A stretch of 64,000 nucleotides of DNA from Rhexocercosporidium sp. MPI-PUGE-AT-0058 (lineage: Eukaryota; Ascomycota; Leotiomycetes; Helotiales), in NCBI GenBank assembly GCA_020746875.1, contig JAGTJL010000015.1, positions 124,001-188,000 on the forward strand. The letters are read 5' to 3'. Below the pieces are notes generated by a model. The model did not search any database, was not told the DNA's origin, and saw only the letters and a list, made by a program, of their open reading frames with translations. Positions 44,839 to 57,617 of this stretch are shown here, piece by piece. Every line of letters begins with the position of its first letter. Position 1 is the stretch's first letter. Both the position numbers and the translations under genes were made by a program.

Positions 44839-47546
44839 TTACAGCAATCCCATAAAGTACTTCAACATCTTTGGATAATTCGGTGTTCCTAGTCCAGTCA
44901 TCAGCACATCACAACGTGAACTCTTTCTCCATCCTGTCCCCTTCACTCTCCTAGAATTTAAATTAAAACACTCACCTAACCCCGTAACAGGATCCCAACC
45001 CCTCACAGCACTAAACCCTTCTGTACCACACCCCGGATTCGTCCCATTCGTAATATCATTCAACATCCCTGGATTAGCATACAACGCCGGGTTCAGGAAC
45101 CCCAAGACGGATTTCCCCGCATTGAGACGCTGCTCGTTGATGCGGTTGATGAGGGCAGCGAAGATAGGCGTGGAGGCGCTAGTTCCTCCCGACTGAGTGA
45201 AATCGTCACCGGCGAAGACGGGGATGTTATCGCCATTTGCGGAGACGTCTGGGATACTATTTCAAGACAAAAAGAAAAGAGGTTGTCAGCTCCCTCAAAC
45301 CACAAATACACATCAGGGAAGAGATAAGGTAGCTTGGATGTTTTGAACAGGAAACTTACCCTCTACCAAGTCTATTAAAAACCCCGCTATCCTTCCCGAA
45401 ATTCTCATTCCCGTTGTAGGATTTATACTTTGGTGCGTGATCTAAGAAATAGCTTTCTATGGCGGCTTGTTGGTAGGTAGGAGCGGGGTAGAAATTACTG
45501 AAGCCTCCACCGGAGGAGTAGGCTACGTGGTAGGGTTGGCCAAGCGGGTCGTTGCAGGCGCTTTCGGGCTCATAGACGGTGCGGTTGGGGTAGACTTTTG
45601 TGGCGCCGACATTAGTTATGTAGGGGCAGCTATATTGGTGAGGGGGCATTTTTTAGTGAGGGTCTTTGGGTATTTAGGTAGGGGACGAAAGTGGGTAGGG
45701 TTGGTGTACTTATTTGGCCATGTTGGGTTGAAGATTGTTGATTTGGAACCGAGACAGCCATTTGAACTTCCATGAAATGCTGGGCCTGCGACGCCTGAGT
45801 CGCCGGATGCCCAGATTAGAGAGACGCCTTGGAGACCGAGTTTCATAAATCTGGAGAACGTGTCAGAATTTAGTGGTTGTAAAATGTAGATTATGCGAAC
45901 TAGGGACATACTCGTCGCATTGTCTCTTCTGGTAGTACTCTGGTAACTCTGATTCTTGGCCACCATACGAGACCGAGATCACATTAGCAGGCTGAATGTG
46001 TCAGTTGAGAATGAAGCTGAGCATCAGGACTGTCGAACCTTGTAGACGCCACACATTAACTGTCCCTGATAACCTTCTGAAGCCCAGGGATTGGGATACA
46101 CTGGATCGTATTTCGCTGCAACACAATAGATTTAGCAAATTCCAATTACTGTAGGAGAAATACTGACGATCATTCCCAGTCTGTCCAAATACCGAGTATG
46201 TGCAATAAGACTATAACCGTACGCTGTCATTATCCGGAGAGAGTTCACCTAGAGAAAAGACAACTTACACCATCCAAAGCGTCCAGGAATGTATTGAACT
46301 ACACAAGTTAGTAAGTACCACCCGCTTAAAGACAACAACAACAATAGAAAGAAATAAAATCAAAACTCACACCACCAATAGCACTAGACCACCCAGTCCA
46401 ATACCAATCATCCGTCTGATACAGCGTAACAGCCTGCGGCCAAATCAACGGATACGCCAACTCGAGATCCAGCGCCGACTCTCCGCCCCCAAAAAACGCA
46501 TCCGGTTCTGGGGCTTCACCGCCATCAATCGACGCCAGGGTAGGATGCGTCCCAGCCGGGATATGGCTCGTGAAGTTCGCGAAGAAGCGATCGAGGTCTT
46601 TCTGCGCGTATGCGTCGCCGGACTCGAAGATGCCGAGGGCATTGTCGGAGCGGGGGACGCCGGAGGGGTAGTATTCGGGGTTTGGGGGGACGGAGTACAG
46701 AGCTCGGATGCAGGCAGGTGTTATCCAGCGGTGGCAGGTTGAGAGCTCGCCTGCTGCTGTGGGAGGGAAGCCGGAGTATGTTTTGAGGTCGAGCTTGATG
46801 CTGGGGCTGGGGATACCGCTGAAGGTGCGGGGGGAGAGGGAGCGCGAGCGCTTTTTGGGCGCGAAGAGCTTGATCCCCGGGGTGATGTAGTCGATGTGTT
46901 GTTGGATGTTTTGGGGGAGGTGATAGCTGCATAATATGTCTCGGTTAATTTACTGAAAACACAATACCTCAACGATTAAAATTGTAGAGAAGGGAGGTGT
47001 ACACCTTTCGCAAGCAGGTGTCATATGACCCTCGGTTTCATGCTCATAGAGATGATACTTGGTGTGTAGTAAGCTCTCAGCCTCTTCCGTCGTCGCATCA
47101 AAAGCAAGCCATCCTCGATTATCCGAATGCGTGATTCGCTTAGGATCAATACCAGAGGCAGTCAACCATTCAGTCACTTCGTCGACAGTCTTCTGCTCAG
47201 GCGCAAACTTCTGGATGACTTCTTCTGCTGTCCAGTGTTTGCCGTAGTTTGGCGAGTCTGGATGAGATCTTGTTGAAGGTCAATTTTGAAAGTGGATTGG
47301 GATGGGTTTTGCGGGGATAGCTTGTACTGACACATCCATCAGATAACCATGCCCGTTTTCTAGATTCTGCTGCTTGAGTCCAACTCGCATCGGGAGAATA
47401 GCAGAAGCTGGGATCTGCTCGCGTCTCACCCATTGGTGGGAAGACGCAGCGTCCCGTTTCTCATGAAGAACATGAGATTTTGGAACTGCTGCGCATTCAA
47501 CCGTGACAGCGATGCTAATGACCAGCCCGAGTACTGAGAAGTGCAT
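44839..47546 (-). CDS. Secreted S53 peptidase (sedolisin / tripeptidyl-peptidase)
   Basis: Acid serine-carboxyl peptidase releasing tripeptides from proteins outside the cell. Eleven exons: 47332-47546, 47005-47268, 46371-46926, 46269-46298, 46168-46210, 46039-46115, 45912-45991, 45710-45850, 45360-45629, 44976-45256, 44839-44888; 668 residues. A signal peptide (MHFSVLGLVISIAVTVECA) leads into the Pro-kumamolisin propeptide (HPDSPNYGKHWTAEEVIQKF). Catalytic Glu309 and Asp313 are in GGGESALDLELAYP, the oxyanion Asp in IWASGDSGVAG, and nucleophile Ser585 in SGGTSASTPIFAAL; LGRGIPDVSANGDN and GWDPVTGLGTPNYPKM are the usual ending with the Ca2+ site. Exon 4 is only 30 nt. All three catalytic residues are present, so it should be active. 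Confidence 0.95.
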
Positions 47547-49153
47547 GGTGACTACGAATACGAAGATACCAAGATCCTTTACTTCGGAAGGAGGGGAAAT
47601 GGGACGATAAAGAGCGGATTGTTAAGTATGAGGAAAGCATACCTGACAAAACTCACGGAAAGCTACATAGATATGCTACCTACTATTCGATCTCGTGCTG
47701 GTTTTCTGAATGACCTTGGAGTTCGCTAAGATGGATGGGCCTTTTCTTCAGTTGAGGGAAGCAGTGTGTTCGTAGAGTTACTGGTGGGAGTTATCTAGAA
47801 GAAAGAGAGATAGTGCGACTAGATAGCGGCTGCTTGAATTGACGCAGGTACACAAACAGGTGTATGTGACGTAACCCTCCGTGTTGAGTAGAATGAATAG
47901 AAGTGGGGGTTCGCTCTGTGACGGGAGTACCCCTCTTCTCTTGTCTTGGCCACTCAACGCTTTTGGGAAGCTGCCGTTGAGAGCTTTGATGTTGCGGCAA
48001 ACCTTCATGGTGACGCGAAGTCATGGGAATTCATCGCCTCTTCTCGTTTCGTCTCGTCAAAGCCTACAAAACTCTGTCTGTTTTTCCGAGCTCTTCTAGC
48101 TCGAAAGGTATATTCCAGCCTTCCGATAACCACTATCCAGCATGCAGATAGTATAAGGTCCCCAGAACAACATGGCACGCGAGTTCTTGAAGTGTAAATA
48201 ATGTGGCCGAGGGTGGCGCCGTTCTTCGAAGTTGACAAGAAACGGTCTCGGCTATCCTGTATAACAAAACTAATGCTGGCAGCCACATGGACTTTGACAA
48301 GGAAGCACAGCATTGCGCCTTGCACTTGACCATAGGCAGAGAAATGGCCACATAGAAGAGCAAAGATCGATTGACGTACGGAGTACTGTACATCGTGGAT
48401 ACTTCGATCGCTCCAGGCACAGTACCAGGAGGCCGAGCAGGCCGCTGAAAAGGATCCGGGGTGTCGAGAATCTGCTTGCGAGAATCAGGACAACGAGGCT
48501 GAAACTGAGAGAAGGATGATCATTAACTGCTTAGAGGGCTTCGAAAGCGTACAATGCTCTGCTCACCTAGTGAATAGCACATGCTTATTTCCCCTCAACA
48601 TTCTGTCTTGGATTACAGCCAAGTGTGCCAGCCGAAGCTGTATCTCTTGCCGTATTGCGTAGAAAAATAGATATAGTGAGATAGACTGAGTAAAAAGAAC
48701 ATGAGTTCCGATGTACAGGATTCGGAGAATCTTGATCTTTGGTTCTTTGGTAGGGAAAAGGAGATATCATCCCAATGCCGAACTCTTGATGAACAAGCCA
48801 AAACAACAATCCGTCTCACAAGCACGAACAGAATATCGCATCAAGAGACAGCGACTTACCTGCCTTCCCAAGCCTTCAAGTCTCCATCCTAAGACACCAC
48901 AAGACCAATCCATAAAATGTTCATACATGTAGGGTATCTATGAATCAGGCAAACAGCAAAATTATCGTCATAGGCAACACATCACAACGCACGCAGACTT
49001 GAGAGCAGCTCTCTAGAGTAGAAAGCGCTCCCTATCCAACCAACGCCTAGCTAAAACCCTCAGAAAAGGCAACAATGTAGACCGCCAATGCACGCCTCGC
49101 CAGATCGCATCACATCGCCACAAGCCCAAACTCCTCAAGGTGGAGCCGGAGCC
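47547..49153. other. Intergenic region S53 peptidase / LaeA-like (1.6 kb)
   Basis: Upstream of the peptidase and downstream of the methyltransferase, both on the minus strand. No supported gene or notable repeat. Confidence 0.55.
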
Positions 49154-50429
49154 TCAAGCTCCTCTGGATGAATCGCCGTTCGTCACAGTCCGCATACTAT
49201 CGCCCATGGTACTCTTATCATCAGGAACCTCTAATTCATTACCACCTGGTTTCCTACCAACGACGACCCTAACATCCATGCAGTATCCCTGGCATCTCTG
49301 TGGATTGTGCGCGAGAGCCCTAATGGGCTTTGCGACCTCTTTACAAAGCTTAGTGACATCTTCGGGTTCCCACCCCAGCTGCTCGACGAAGAGTCTGAGG
49401 CTTACAGCCTCTATGCCATCGTATATCACGGACATGAAATGCAGACCCATCTTGCGCTCTTGGTTTTCGCTCGGCCAGACGCCACATGGAATCGACTTGG
49501 TGGTGGCGGAGATATTGGTGAACCCTGCTGATGCAAGGACTTCGGGTTCGAGATGATCGGTTGTCATCGGTCTCCCGGCTATCTTCGTCGCTTCGAGAAA
49601 TGTGTTGAACCATCTTACGACCATTGGGTTATCGGGGAAGTAAGTCGGAAACGCGGCGATCTCGAGGTCCACCACCTCTATGTACCCACCGGGCTTGATG
49701 GTCTTGTACGCTTCCCTGTAGATGTGATTCCAGTCTTCGAATGCCCCGATCATGGTACGGAAGTGGACCAGGTCGAAACTATTGCTCGTCCATGTCCATC
49801 CACCGACATATTCTGCATCGTCGATCTGGAAATCCACATTGCACGGCACGGATGTTGGTTGGATTTTGGCAATGTCGGTTCCAATCACATCGGCCTTTGG
49901 GTATAACTCCGCCATAGCTATCGCCCATTCCCCCGTCCCAGTCCCAATATCCAGTATCTTCTGCGGATTTTGTAGAGGGGCCAACGAAAGGCGACCGCCG
50001 AAGATGTCGAGGTAGACATCGTGTAGCATTTGCATCCTTCCCTGCTCGGCATCGTCGTTTGGCATGCTGTAGTTCTCGCAGTAACGCCTTTCGTGGATGG
50101 TCAGATATTCAATATCGGTATCGTATAGGGACTGGGTGGAGTTACTTTATGCTAATGATCAATTAAAGTATAGATGTTGCTGGAAGTTGATGCTCTTACA
50201 GTGTATCGCTTTCTGAACGAGGCTGATGGAACAAAGTCCTGGCAGCTCGGGCCTGAAACCGAATCAGCTCCTCTGCAAGATCTTCATCTGCATCTTCGTC
50301 ATCGTCGACGTCGATGTCGATGTGGTTGTCGTCGAGCACCAAAGGTGGTTCTGCTTCTCGTGTTGGTGAGGAGTGATTTGAGAAGGTATGATGGTGCGCT
50401 TGCTCACGGTCCAATTGTGCCATGTTCAT
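49154..50429 (-). CDS. LaeA-like SAM-dependent methyltransferase
   Basis: Member of the large fungal TAM-domain family that includes LaeA, the global regulator of secondary metabolism; the actual target of most members is unknown. Exons 50200-50429 and 49154-50144; 406 residues. The disordered N terminus holds an Asp-rich tract (IDIDVDDDEDADEDLAEEL). After the splice the family opening LYDTDIEYLTIHERRYCENY and MPNDDAEQGRM is restored. Motif I is ILDIGTGTGEWAIAM (140-), followed by ADVIGTDIAKIQP, FDLVHFRTMIGAFEDW and the post-motif KTIKPGGYIEVVDLE. The C-terminal ~25 residues are acidic and Ser-rich. No polyketide or peptide synthetase lies nearby, so a cluster role is not indicated. Confidence 0.93.
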
Positions 50430-50745
50430 TTCACCCCGTGGGTCGTCGGTGTGTCTTCCTTGGACTTTTGGGTGATATGATATGTCTGCGCTATCAATGC
50501 TACCTCGGTTTGTATCTACCCCTCCTGATGTCCGTGTTGACTTGGAGCTGTACGGCGGAGATTCTCATGACAAGGCAGGAAGCGGGAGGCTAGGGCGTCA
50601 AGATGAGAGTGACGAGAGCATGGTGGGAAGAGAATACAGTATTGACTCTGGCGATAATGGAGACAATTTAGAGTTTTAAGGGACTGGACAGGACAGGACA
50701 GGAACCAGGAGAGGGGAAGGACGGGAACTTGGGGCGGGAAGGCAA

Positions 50746-50772
50746 TGAGTGAGTGAGTGACTGACTGACTGG
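50746..50772. repeat. GAGT/GACT tetramer tract
   Basis: Tandem GAGT units that switch to GACT in the last three copies. Confidence 0.85.
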
Positions 50773-50910
50773 AAGAAGCAGATCCACAAGCAGAGGCAGA
50801 AGCAGGGCCAGGGCCAGGATGATGGTCTAGATGTGGTGGACCTAGGTACAGTACTGTTGTAGAAGACCAAGTTCCACATACCTTACCGACTTTAAAGTCC
50901 TAGTGGCAAT

Positions 50911-50936
50911 CAGTCAGTCAGTCAGTCAGTCAGTCT
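50911..50936. repeat. CAGT tetramer repeat
   Basis: Six to seven perfect CAGT units. Confidence 0.9.
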
Positions 50937-51034
50937 GTGCCTTGAAGTGCATGCACCGCAGCGCGGCGGACCAGTACCGGCGGACGGGGTGGAGATCCCA
51001 GTGACAGGATAGCGGGATTTGATTGACCAGCGCC

Positions 51035-51067
51035 AGGTCCCGGTCCCAGTCCCAGTCCCAGTCCAGG
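51035..51067. repeat. GTCCCA hexamer repeat
   Basis: Four to five GTCCCA/GTCCCG units grading into CAGGTC units. Confidence 0.85.
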
Positions 51068-52941
51068 TCCAGGTTTAGGTTCAGCTCTACTACTGTCCAA
51101 AGTATGTACGGAGTACTGACTGCACTGCTCGCTGTACTGTCCTGTCCTGTAGCCCAGCTCCAGCCCATCTCCAGCCCAGCTCCATGCTCGCGGAAGCCGG
51201 ACTGTGCTGCTCCTTGCTGAGCCGAGCCTACAAAGTATGGAACGGGGGTGCTGGGAAGGGAAATGTCAAGCGAAAGGCTGCACGTTCTGGCCAGTAGTAG
51301 GCGAGTGTGAGGCGAGGAGCGAAGCGAAGCGAGGCGAGGCTAGACAGGAAGCAGAATAGAATAGGAACAGAGAACAGAGAACAGAACAAACTATGGATAG
51401 TGATAGTGATGGTGACGGGATACAGTAGAATGATATATTGACAGGACAAGACCGGACAGGATGGGATGGAGTGAGAGGAGGGAGAGAATAGAAGAGAATA
51501 GAAAAGAATAGGAAATAGAAATAGGACATGGCGTATCCAGCCCCAGTCCGTGGTACTGACTGATACTGATACTAATACTGATACTGGCTGATACAGTCGT
51601 TGATCTAATCCTGCATTTGGACACTCGTCCAATCCTCCTCCCTCTTTCCCCTCCTCCTCCTCCATTCCGTCTCTTCTCTCCAAGAAATCACCATCCATCC
51701 ACATCTATCACAGTACCGTAAGTGAACAAACCCGAGGACGCACATGCTACTGGAGAGAAAGCAAGCGCAGTGCACTGCAGTCTAGTGCAGTGCAGAGTGT
51801 GCAGTTCAAGACCAGGCTGCATATGCAGATGAATCAAAAGGCATGGAAAGTTCCGTCCCCCAGAATCCGGGCCAGGACAGGCCAGGCCGACCGAAAAGCA
51901 TAGCATCCCTGGATCTTGGTTGTTCGAATGAGCTTCCAGCTTTTCCAGTCTTGGGCCCGGGTGGATGGGCTGGGCTGGGCTGGGATGTACTCCGTATGTG
52001 TGTTGATGAGTACGGGGATAGAGAGACGTGGGGAAAGGGACTGCACGGCCTAGACTGAAGAACATACTTTACATACCCAACAGAAGGATGACTTGCCGTC
52101 CCGAGCCGGATCGGCTCGAGTTGAATAAGCGGACTGTTGGGTGCTTGCCAGATGGGATGGCTGGCTGGCTGGCTACCCGGGTACTGAACTGGGTTGGAGT
52201 GCTACAAAGTATGTTGGTGTTTCCATTGTAAGTTTTTTTTGGCGAGGAGAAGTCAGAGTCTCAAAGGTAGTAGGTCCTTACACTTCTGCGCTTCGAGGCT
52301 CCTACTAAATAAAGAGTCCTTTTGGGCGTTGGCACTTGCCATTCCCCTTCCCTCGCTTTCACCATCCAGTCTTGTCAAAAAACGTGAAAATCCTATCGGG
52401 AGCTGGCACCCGTGGTGGCGCTTCCCATGTATTCGTACTTTGGGAATGCAGTGTGCAGTGTGCAGGATACAATACATCTGGAATAGGAATTCGCAAGGTC
52501 TTTCGGATCAAGCGAAGCCACATGCAGATGCAAGCCAAAGATGCAGGCGCTGTCTGAGGCTACTCGAGGTCAATGCCCTTGTGCATTAAGTAGATATGTA
52601 CGAGTGATCAAGTCCTGACCCGGCGGGAATATGTTGTGGCGGTCAAGCAGCTTGTTATCATCTCCTGACGGTCCCGTGATCCCGGCATTGTATTCACATC
52701 ACGCCATTCATACTTATGCCTAAGTCATTTGGTTTGGAAGCGAGTGCCCTCCTCGGAAGCTTCCAGACTCTCAAACTAGGAAACCAATCATTTTCATTCT
52801 TTTCGCCGTCTATATCGCTGCTCATGGTGCGCGGATTAAGCTGCCAGAAAATGCCCATGCATGGAAGGAACACATGCCAAAAGCCAGATCAACCCAGGTA
52901 CATGCAACGCTCTACTCTCCCCAACTCTCCCCAACTCCTTT

Positions 52942-54374
52942 CTACGCCTCTGTCTTCCTCTTCTTCGCCAGGGTCATCTTATCGTCGCTGTCAACAATCA
53001 TGTTGTCGTGGATATCCTCTACCAACTCAGTGGAGGCAATGACCTCGGTCCCAGCAACCGTTGGGAAGGGAGTCAGGACCTTAGTGATGTCGCCCCACCA
53101 CTTCTCACCGAATCTCTTGTACCAGTCGACGGTGATGGCCATTCCATCCGAGAAGCTAGTCTTCTGTTCCCAGCCGAGTTGTCGCAGCTTAGTTCCGTCC
53201 ACGGCGTATCTGTGGTCGTTGAACGGACGATCAACAGTGTGTTTCACCCACTTGTGGAGCTCCTCCTGTGTGGAATGGGGGATGTCTAGGTAGGTAAGGA
53301 GCTTGGAGCAGAGAGTCAAATTGGAGATCTCATCGTACGATCCAACATTGTAGATCTGGTCCATTTGACCCTTGTGGAGGATGGTGTCGAAGGCATCTGC
53401 GGCGTCTCCTGCAAAAAGGTATCTTCTTGTTGGGGTTCCATCACCGTGCAAAACGACTGCTTGTTTTCGGTGCAGCAACAAGCTGAACTTGGGAATAATT
53501 TCTGACGCGGGGTTAGCAATCGATATTCCAACCTGGGAAAGACGGAGGCTCACTCTCGGGGTATTGATGTGGCCCGTAAACATTGTTACTGCGCACAATG
53601 ATCACAGGCAGCTTGAAACTCTTCTGGTAGGAGTGAACAAGCATTTCTGCGGCGGCTTTGCTTGCAGCGTATGGGTTCGTTGGGGCCAAAATGCTGGTTT
53701 CCAGCAGATCATCTGCATCATCCCTAACCTCTCCGTAGACCTCATCGGTGGAGATGTGGATGAACTTCTTAATCCCAACCTTCTTTGCGCTCTCTAACAG
53801 GACGTGTGTTCCGTACACGTTTGTGTGTGTGAAAGCGTACGAGTTACCAAAGCTCAAATCGACGTGGGATTGCGCGGCGAAGTGGAAGATGGTATCGATC
53901 TTGTGACGCTCGAGGCAGTCCATAACCTCGGATGGGTTGGTGATATCTCCATGGTAGAATGAGAAGTTTCTCTTGTCGTTCAGGACTCGGGTATTGTTCA
54001 AGGACGCACAGTAGTCGAGCTTGTCGAAGGAGACAATGTTGTATGCATTGGGATAGGTCAAGGTAAGATGTCGTACCAGCCAGCAAGCACTGTGCCAATC
54101 CAGTTAGCCATGGCCGTTATTGTCACGCTGAAGCCCAACATTTGACACAACTTACATGAATCCTGCTCCTCCAGTGATCATAATATTCTTGACATCTGGC
54201 AATGGCTCATATTTGGTGCTTCCAGTCAAGACTGGCGCATCTTTCCAGACACCAAAGTCCTCGAAGAACTTGTTCTGCTCTGCACTGGGAGCTGCTCAAT
54301 TGTTGTTAGTGCCCATTCCCATCCCACTGTGGGCAGACGCGCCACAACTTACCTGGAGCTCCGTTTGAGGCCAT
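52942..54374 (-). CDS. Nucleotide-sugar 4,6-dehydratase (UDP-glucose type)
   Basis: Short-chain dehydrogenase converting NDP-glucose to NDP-4-keto-6-deoxyglucose with tightly bound NAD+; the fungal members use UDP-glucose and supply UDP-rhamnose-type sugars for surface glycans. Exons 54353-54374, 54156-54291, 53554-54089, 52942-53501; 417 residues. Rossmann motif ITGGAGFIACWLVRHL (46-61, split by intron 2), FHFAAQSHVDLS, the active-site HISTDEVYGE (Thr/Asp/Glu), catalytic Tyr193 and Lys197 in NPYAASKAAAEM, then [20 protein letters not shown]. The C-terminal ~60 residues exceed bacterial RmlB and end in a basic KMTLAKKRKTEA. The 22-nt first exon meets a tandem CAGCAG acceptor. The reductase partner of the pathway is not in this window. 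Confidence 0.92.
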
Positions 54375-57300
54375 GATGAGGAATTGGCGATAGCTTAAAT
54401 GCTTGTGCAGGATGCGCAGAAAGTTATCCAGATACCGTGCGTAAGTAGTGGGTTGTAGGCACAGAAGTTGAAGGGTGAGACTTGAAGTGTCCTGTCGTGG
54501 GGTGTAAATTGACACAGGTAAAAAAGGGGGCCAGCCTTCACCGCTTTCCACGTTCGCTAAATTCTGGGAGACGCTTGTGGCTCGGCTCTGGATCTCTCAA
54601 CCACTGAGTCGGTATTCCGAGTCAAGCCAGAGATTTGTCTTTTATTATTATAGAGCTTGAAGATACGTCCAGTCAGCAGGATGAAATTTACGATTGATAG
54701 TTTCTGGCGATTCTGCCAATCAACACTCGACTTGCGGCCGAAAGTCAAAACAAGTCCCCTTCAAGATGTGGCTGGTGGTGGTGGCTGGCCAGGATTGCTC
54801 AACGGCCTCATTACCGAGTAGGAGGGGTGAGATGATAAGAGACCCCTCCGCAGTGTTTCGATTCGCTTGATCATGCCAGCCACAGAAGATTAGATGAAAG
54901 CGGCACAATCCAAGTCCCCGACACGAGAATACGAAGTTGTCCGTCAGCAAGATCTTCATTTTACGAGCTTATGAGATTTCTATTCATGGATCAACTTGGG
55001 AAATAGATTGGCATGCTTAGGTGTTAACTTCATGCTCGGAACTTAAATGCTTCTCAAAGGCTGGCGTCACGTAAACGTCAGCTAGCAAGCTGTCCTGTCC
55101 TCATCTCATCTCCAAGACAAAGCATCATTCCAGACAGGGGATCTTTGGAGCTGTCATTTCTCACCAGCCACAAATGGCAATCCGCTATCTGATAGTCCCG
55201 GCATGCTCGAAAGCATCCTAGGAAAGCCACCATTTGATCGTCGCCTCGGATATAAACGTTTCCAAAACCAAAAAAAAAGTAGAAACAAAAACTCCTATTC
55301 ACAGATGCCTCGAAAGTAATTCCCATAGAGAAGTCGAAAAGAATGCGTTGCTTGAAAGGGATCGGGATGGCCGCCTCTTAGAACGACCCTAACATCTTCG
55401 TTCACTCTTCCAGCAAGCCACGTGGGTCGATACGTCGTAACTCAGCCGCGCACCCTTGAGTGTGGTGTGAAGTCTAGTTGCTGACATCTTCTAGTGAGGT
55501 GTGTAGATAGAGGATCTAGAGGCTTTACGGAGTATATGAATTTTGCAAGTTGTGGTCAAGAAACCGCGCGGTAATCCAAGACAGCTCAAGCCTATTTGAG
55601 TCTCAGTCGGAATCGGAATCGTGTTGTTCAGATGATCGATCGGCATGGGATGAAACCTCCGTACCTGCCAAGCCCACCAAGTGAAGCATCTGAAAAGTTT
55701 AGAGGAATGAGGTACAAAACTCTTGGGCGGTGACCGTGAGGTTTCACCATCTCTTGGAACAATCGCATCTTTTACCGAATCGATCGTCCGATGGCGAGTC
55801 ATGGCTAATCTGTTTGTCGCGTGCATCTAGTGAGTTCTTTGCAAGCTGTGACAATCGAGGCCATCAAGAGGATTTCGAGAAAGAATTTCTGGCTTCTTGC
55901 AGATTTTGAATTCAAATGTAATTTGCATTTGCTTCGGCGGGGCGAAACAAAAAGATTCGGCCCATACGGGAACCGGCATTCCCTTGAAGCAAATGCAGGG
56001 GAGCGATTTGTTCCAGTTAATGGCTTTTGAAAAGTTCACAGAAAATGCTTGATTCCGCATTGTGAAACACATTTTTGTACTCGAGTGAACTTTCTGGTAC
56101 CCACCATCTTCTCATGCCTCATTTTGCCAGACGGTTTGCTGCGAGGGTGGGAGAAGAGGCCCGAGTTCCCCAATGTACCACTGCAGGTCAAGCTGACAGA
56201 TAGTATATAAGCCATGCATTTGATTAAAAATACGATCGTGATGTCGTCTGACCATCTAGTCCGGGGAGGATAGCAAAGCAGATCAATCCGGATGTTTGAC
56301 TTTGAAGTTGATAAGAGTTTTTCTCAAATTCTGTTGAAATAACAAGATCTGCCAGCGCAGGTATTTAAACTTGGTGCAAGGGGTGCTGGTATCAAAAGCT
56401 TAATAGATCATCCAATTTACCGGAGACCGAAACGTGCGATTCGTCATTGTTGCATTCAGTGCGCTTCATCGGATTAACTTTGTGTAACGTCAAACCCAAC
56501 CTTTGTCTGTTTACTTGACGGCCGGTATTCCAGTGCCATATGACATGAGGCTCTGCAGGTTGTTAGATAAAAACTAGACCTGTCAAGGCTTCTCTAGTTT
56601 TTGCTGCAGGACGTTTCTTGGAAATTGTCAGTTGTCCGGTTTGCTGCTAACGAGTTGACAGAGAAATAGGGGTTCGGGTTTGCAGGGCTAAGCGATGGAC
56701 TGGCGTGGGCGAAAGTTGAAGATATCGTGGTGTGGGTCTGTTGTGTGAACGCCTCATCGGTTTTTTCGGAGCTGGAACTGGGAGAACTTTGCTCATAAAG
56801 AGGAAAGGGGTGAAAGGAGGAAGGAGAGTGATTAGTAGAGCAAGATGGTGATCGCAATAGACAGATCATCCATCCCTTACTTGATGCCAGGGACGAGAGA
56901 CATTGGCAGAATTGTGAGACATTGATAGACTCGAGCTCAGGAATGGGAAAGGGACGACATCGAATTCCACGCAACGAGTGAGTGAAGCCAGACACTCGTT
57001 CAGCAAGACGTGCTCGAGATGAGATGATACTTGAACGAGTTGTTGGAATACAACCATCGTTCGGTACGGAGGTGCGAATAGAAGTTTACGAGGTCCAAAT
57101 AGACAGCATGATCATCCTGAACCCGCGGACCGATGTTACAGTAAATTGCCCAAGAGCGCTGCGCGTGGGCATTTTTAGCTCCACCAAGCTTCAGCTGGGC
57201 ATTTCCAGGCTCTGGGGCGGGCGTTCAGGGAACCTCATCAGCCGCTGATAGGCCACGTTCTGGCCCTAGAAAGTTTACAGTTAGTGAGTGAGCGAGCGAC

Positions 57301-57617
57301 CGACCGACCGACCTTGAACCCAAAGCCTCGTAATCTCGTAATCCTCCTCTGCCTCCCAGTCCACTCCCTCCCTTTCCATATTTCGTACCTAAAATCTTCA
57401 ATTCCGTTTCCCTCCCTCTCTGTCACCGTTCAACGAGCTGGATTGCGGACTTGATCCAGAACCCCTTCATTATGCACCACCACCCTTCATCCACGACGTA
57501 TTCCTAGGTCCTAACCTCTCCCTGCGCCTTGCTGGCAGGCATCCTGCTGTCCACGATACTACAGCATAGTACACAATTCCGCGAGCCCCTTGTGCTCCAC
57601 TTACTTCGATCGCGACA
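54375..57617. other. Intergenic region between 4,6-dehydratase and DUF5672 gene (3.2 kb)
   Basis: Head-to-head space holding both promoters. Several short frames exist but none shows family resemblance. A GAGC/GACC tetramer tract lies at 57283-57313, about 300 nt before the DUF5672 start. Confidence 0.55.
57283..57313. repeat. GAGT-GAGC-GACC tetramer tract
   Basis: Seven tetramers that drift from GAGT through GAGC to GACC. Confidence 0.85.

Larger units (their letters stand above)
50430..52941. promoter_or_regulatory. Intergenic region upstream of LaeA-like gene (2.5 kb)
   Basis: Rich in simple repeats: GAGT/GACT units 50746-50772, CAGT units 50911-50936, GTCCCA hexamers 51035-51067, and GCGAG/GAATA-type words at 51311-51520. 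No gene supported. Confidence 0.6.

Noticed and set aside
53316..53531. Minus-strand frames shadowing the 4,6-dehydratase
   Set aside because: Shifted frame of a conserved exon.
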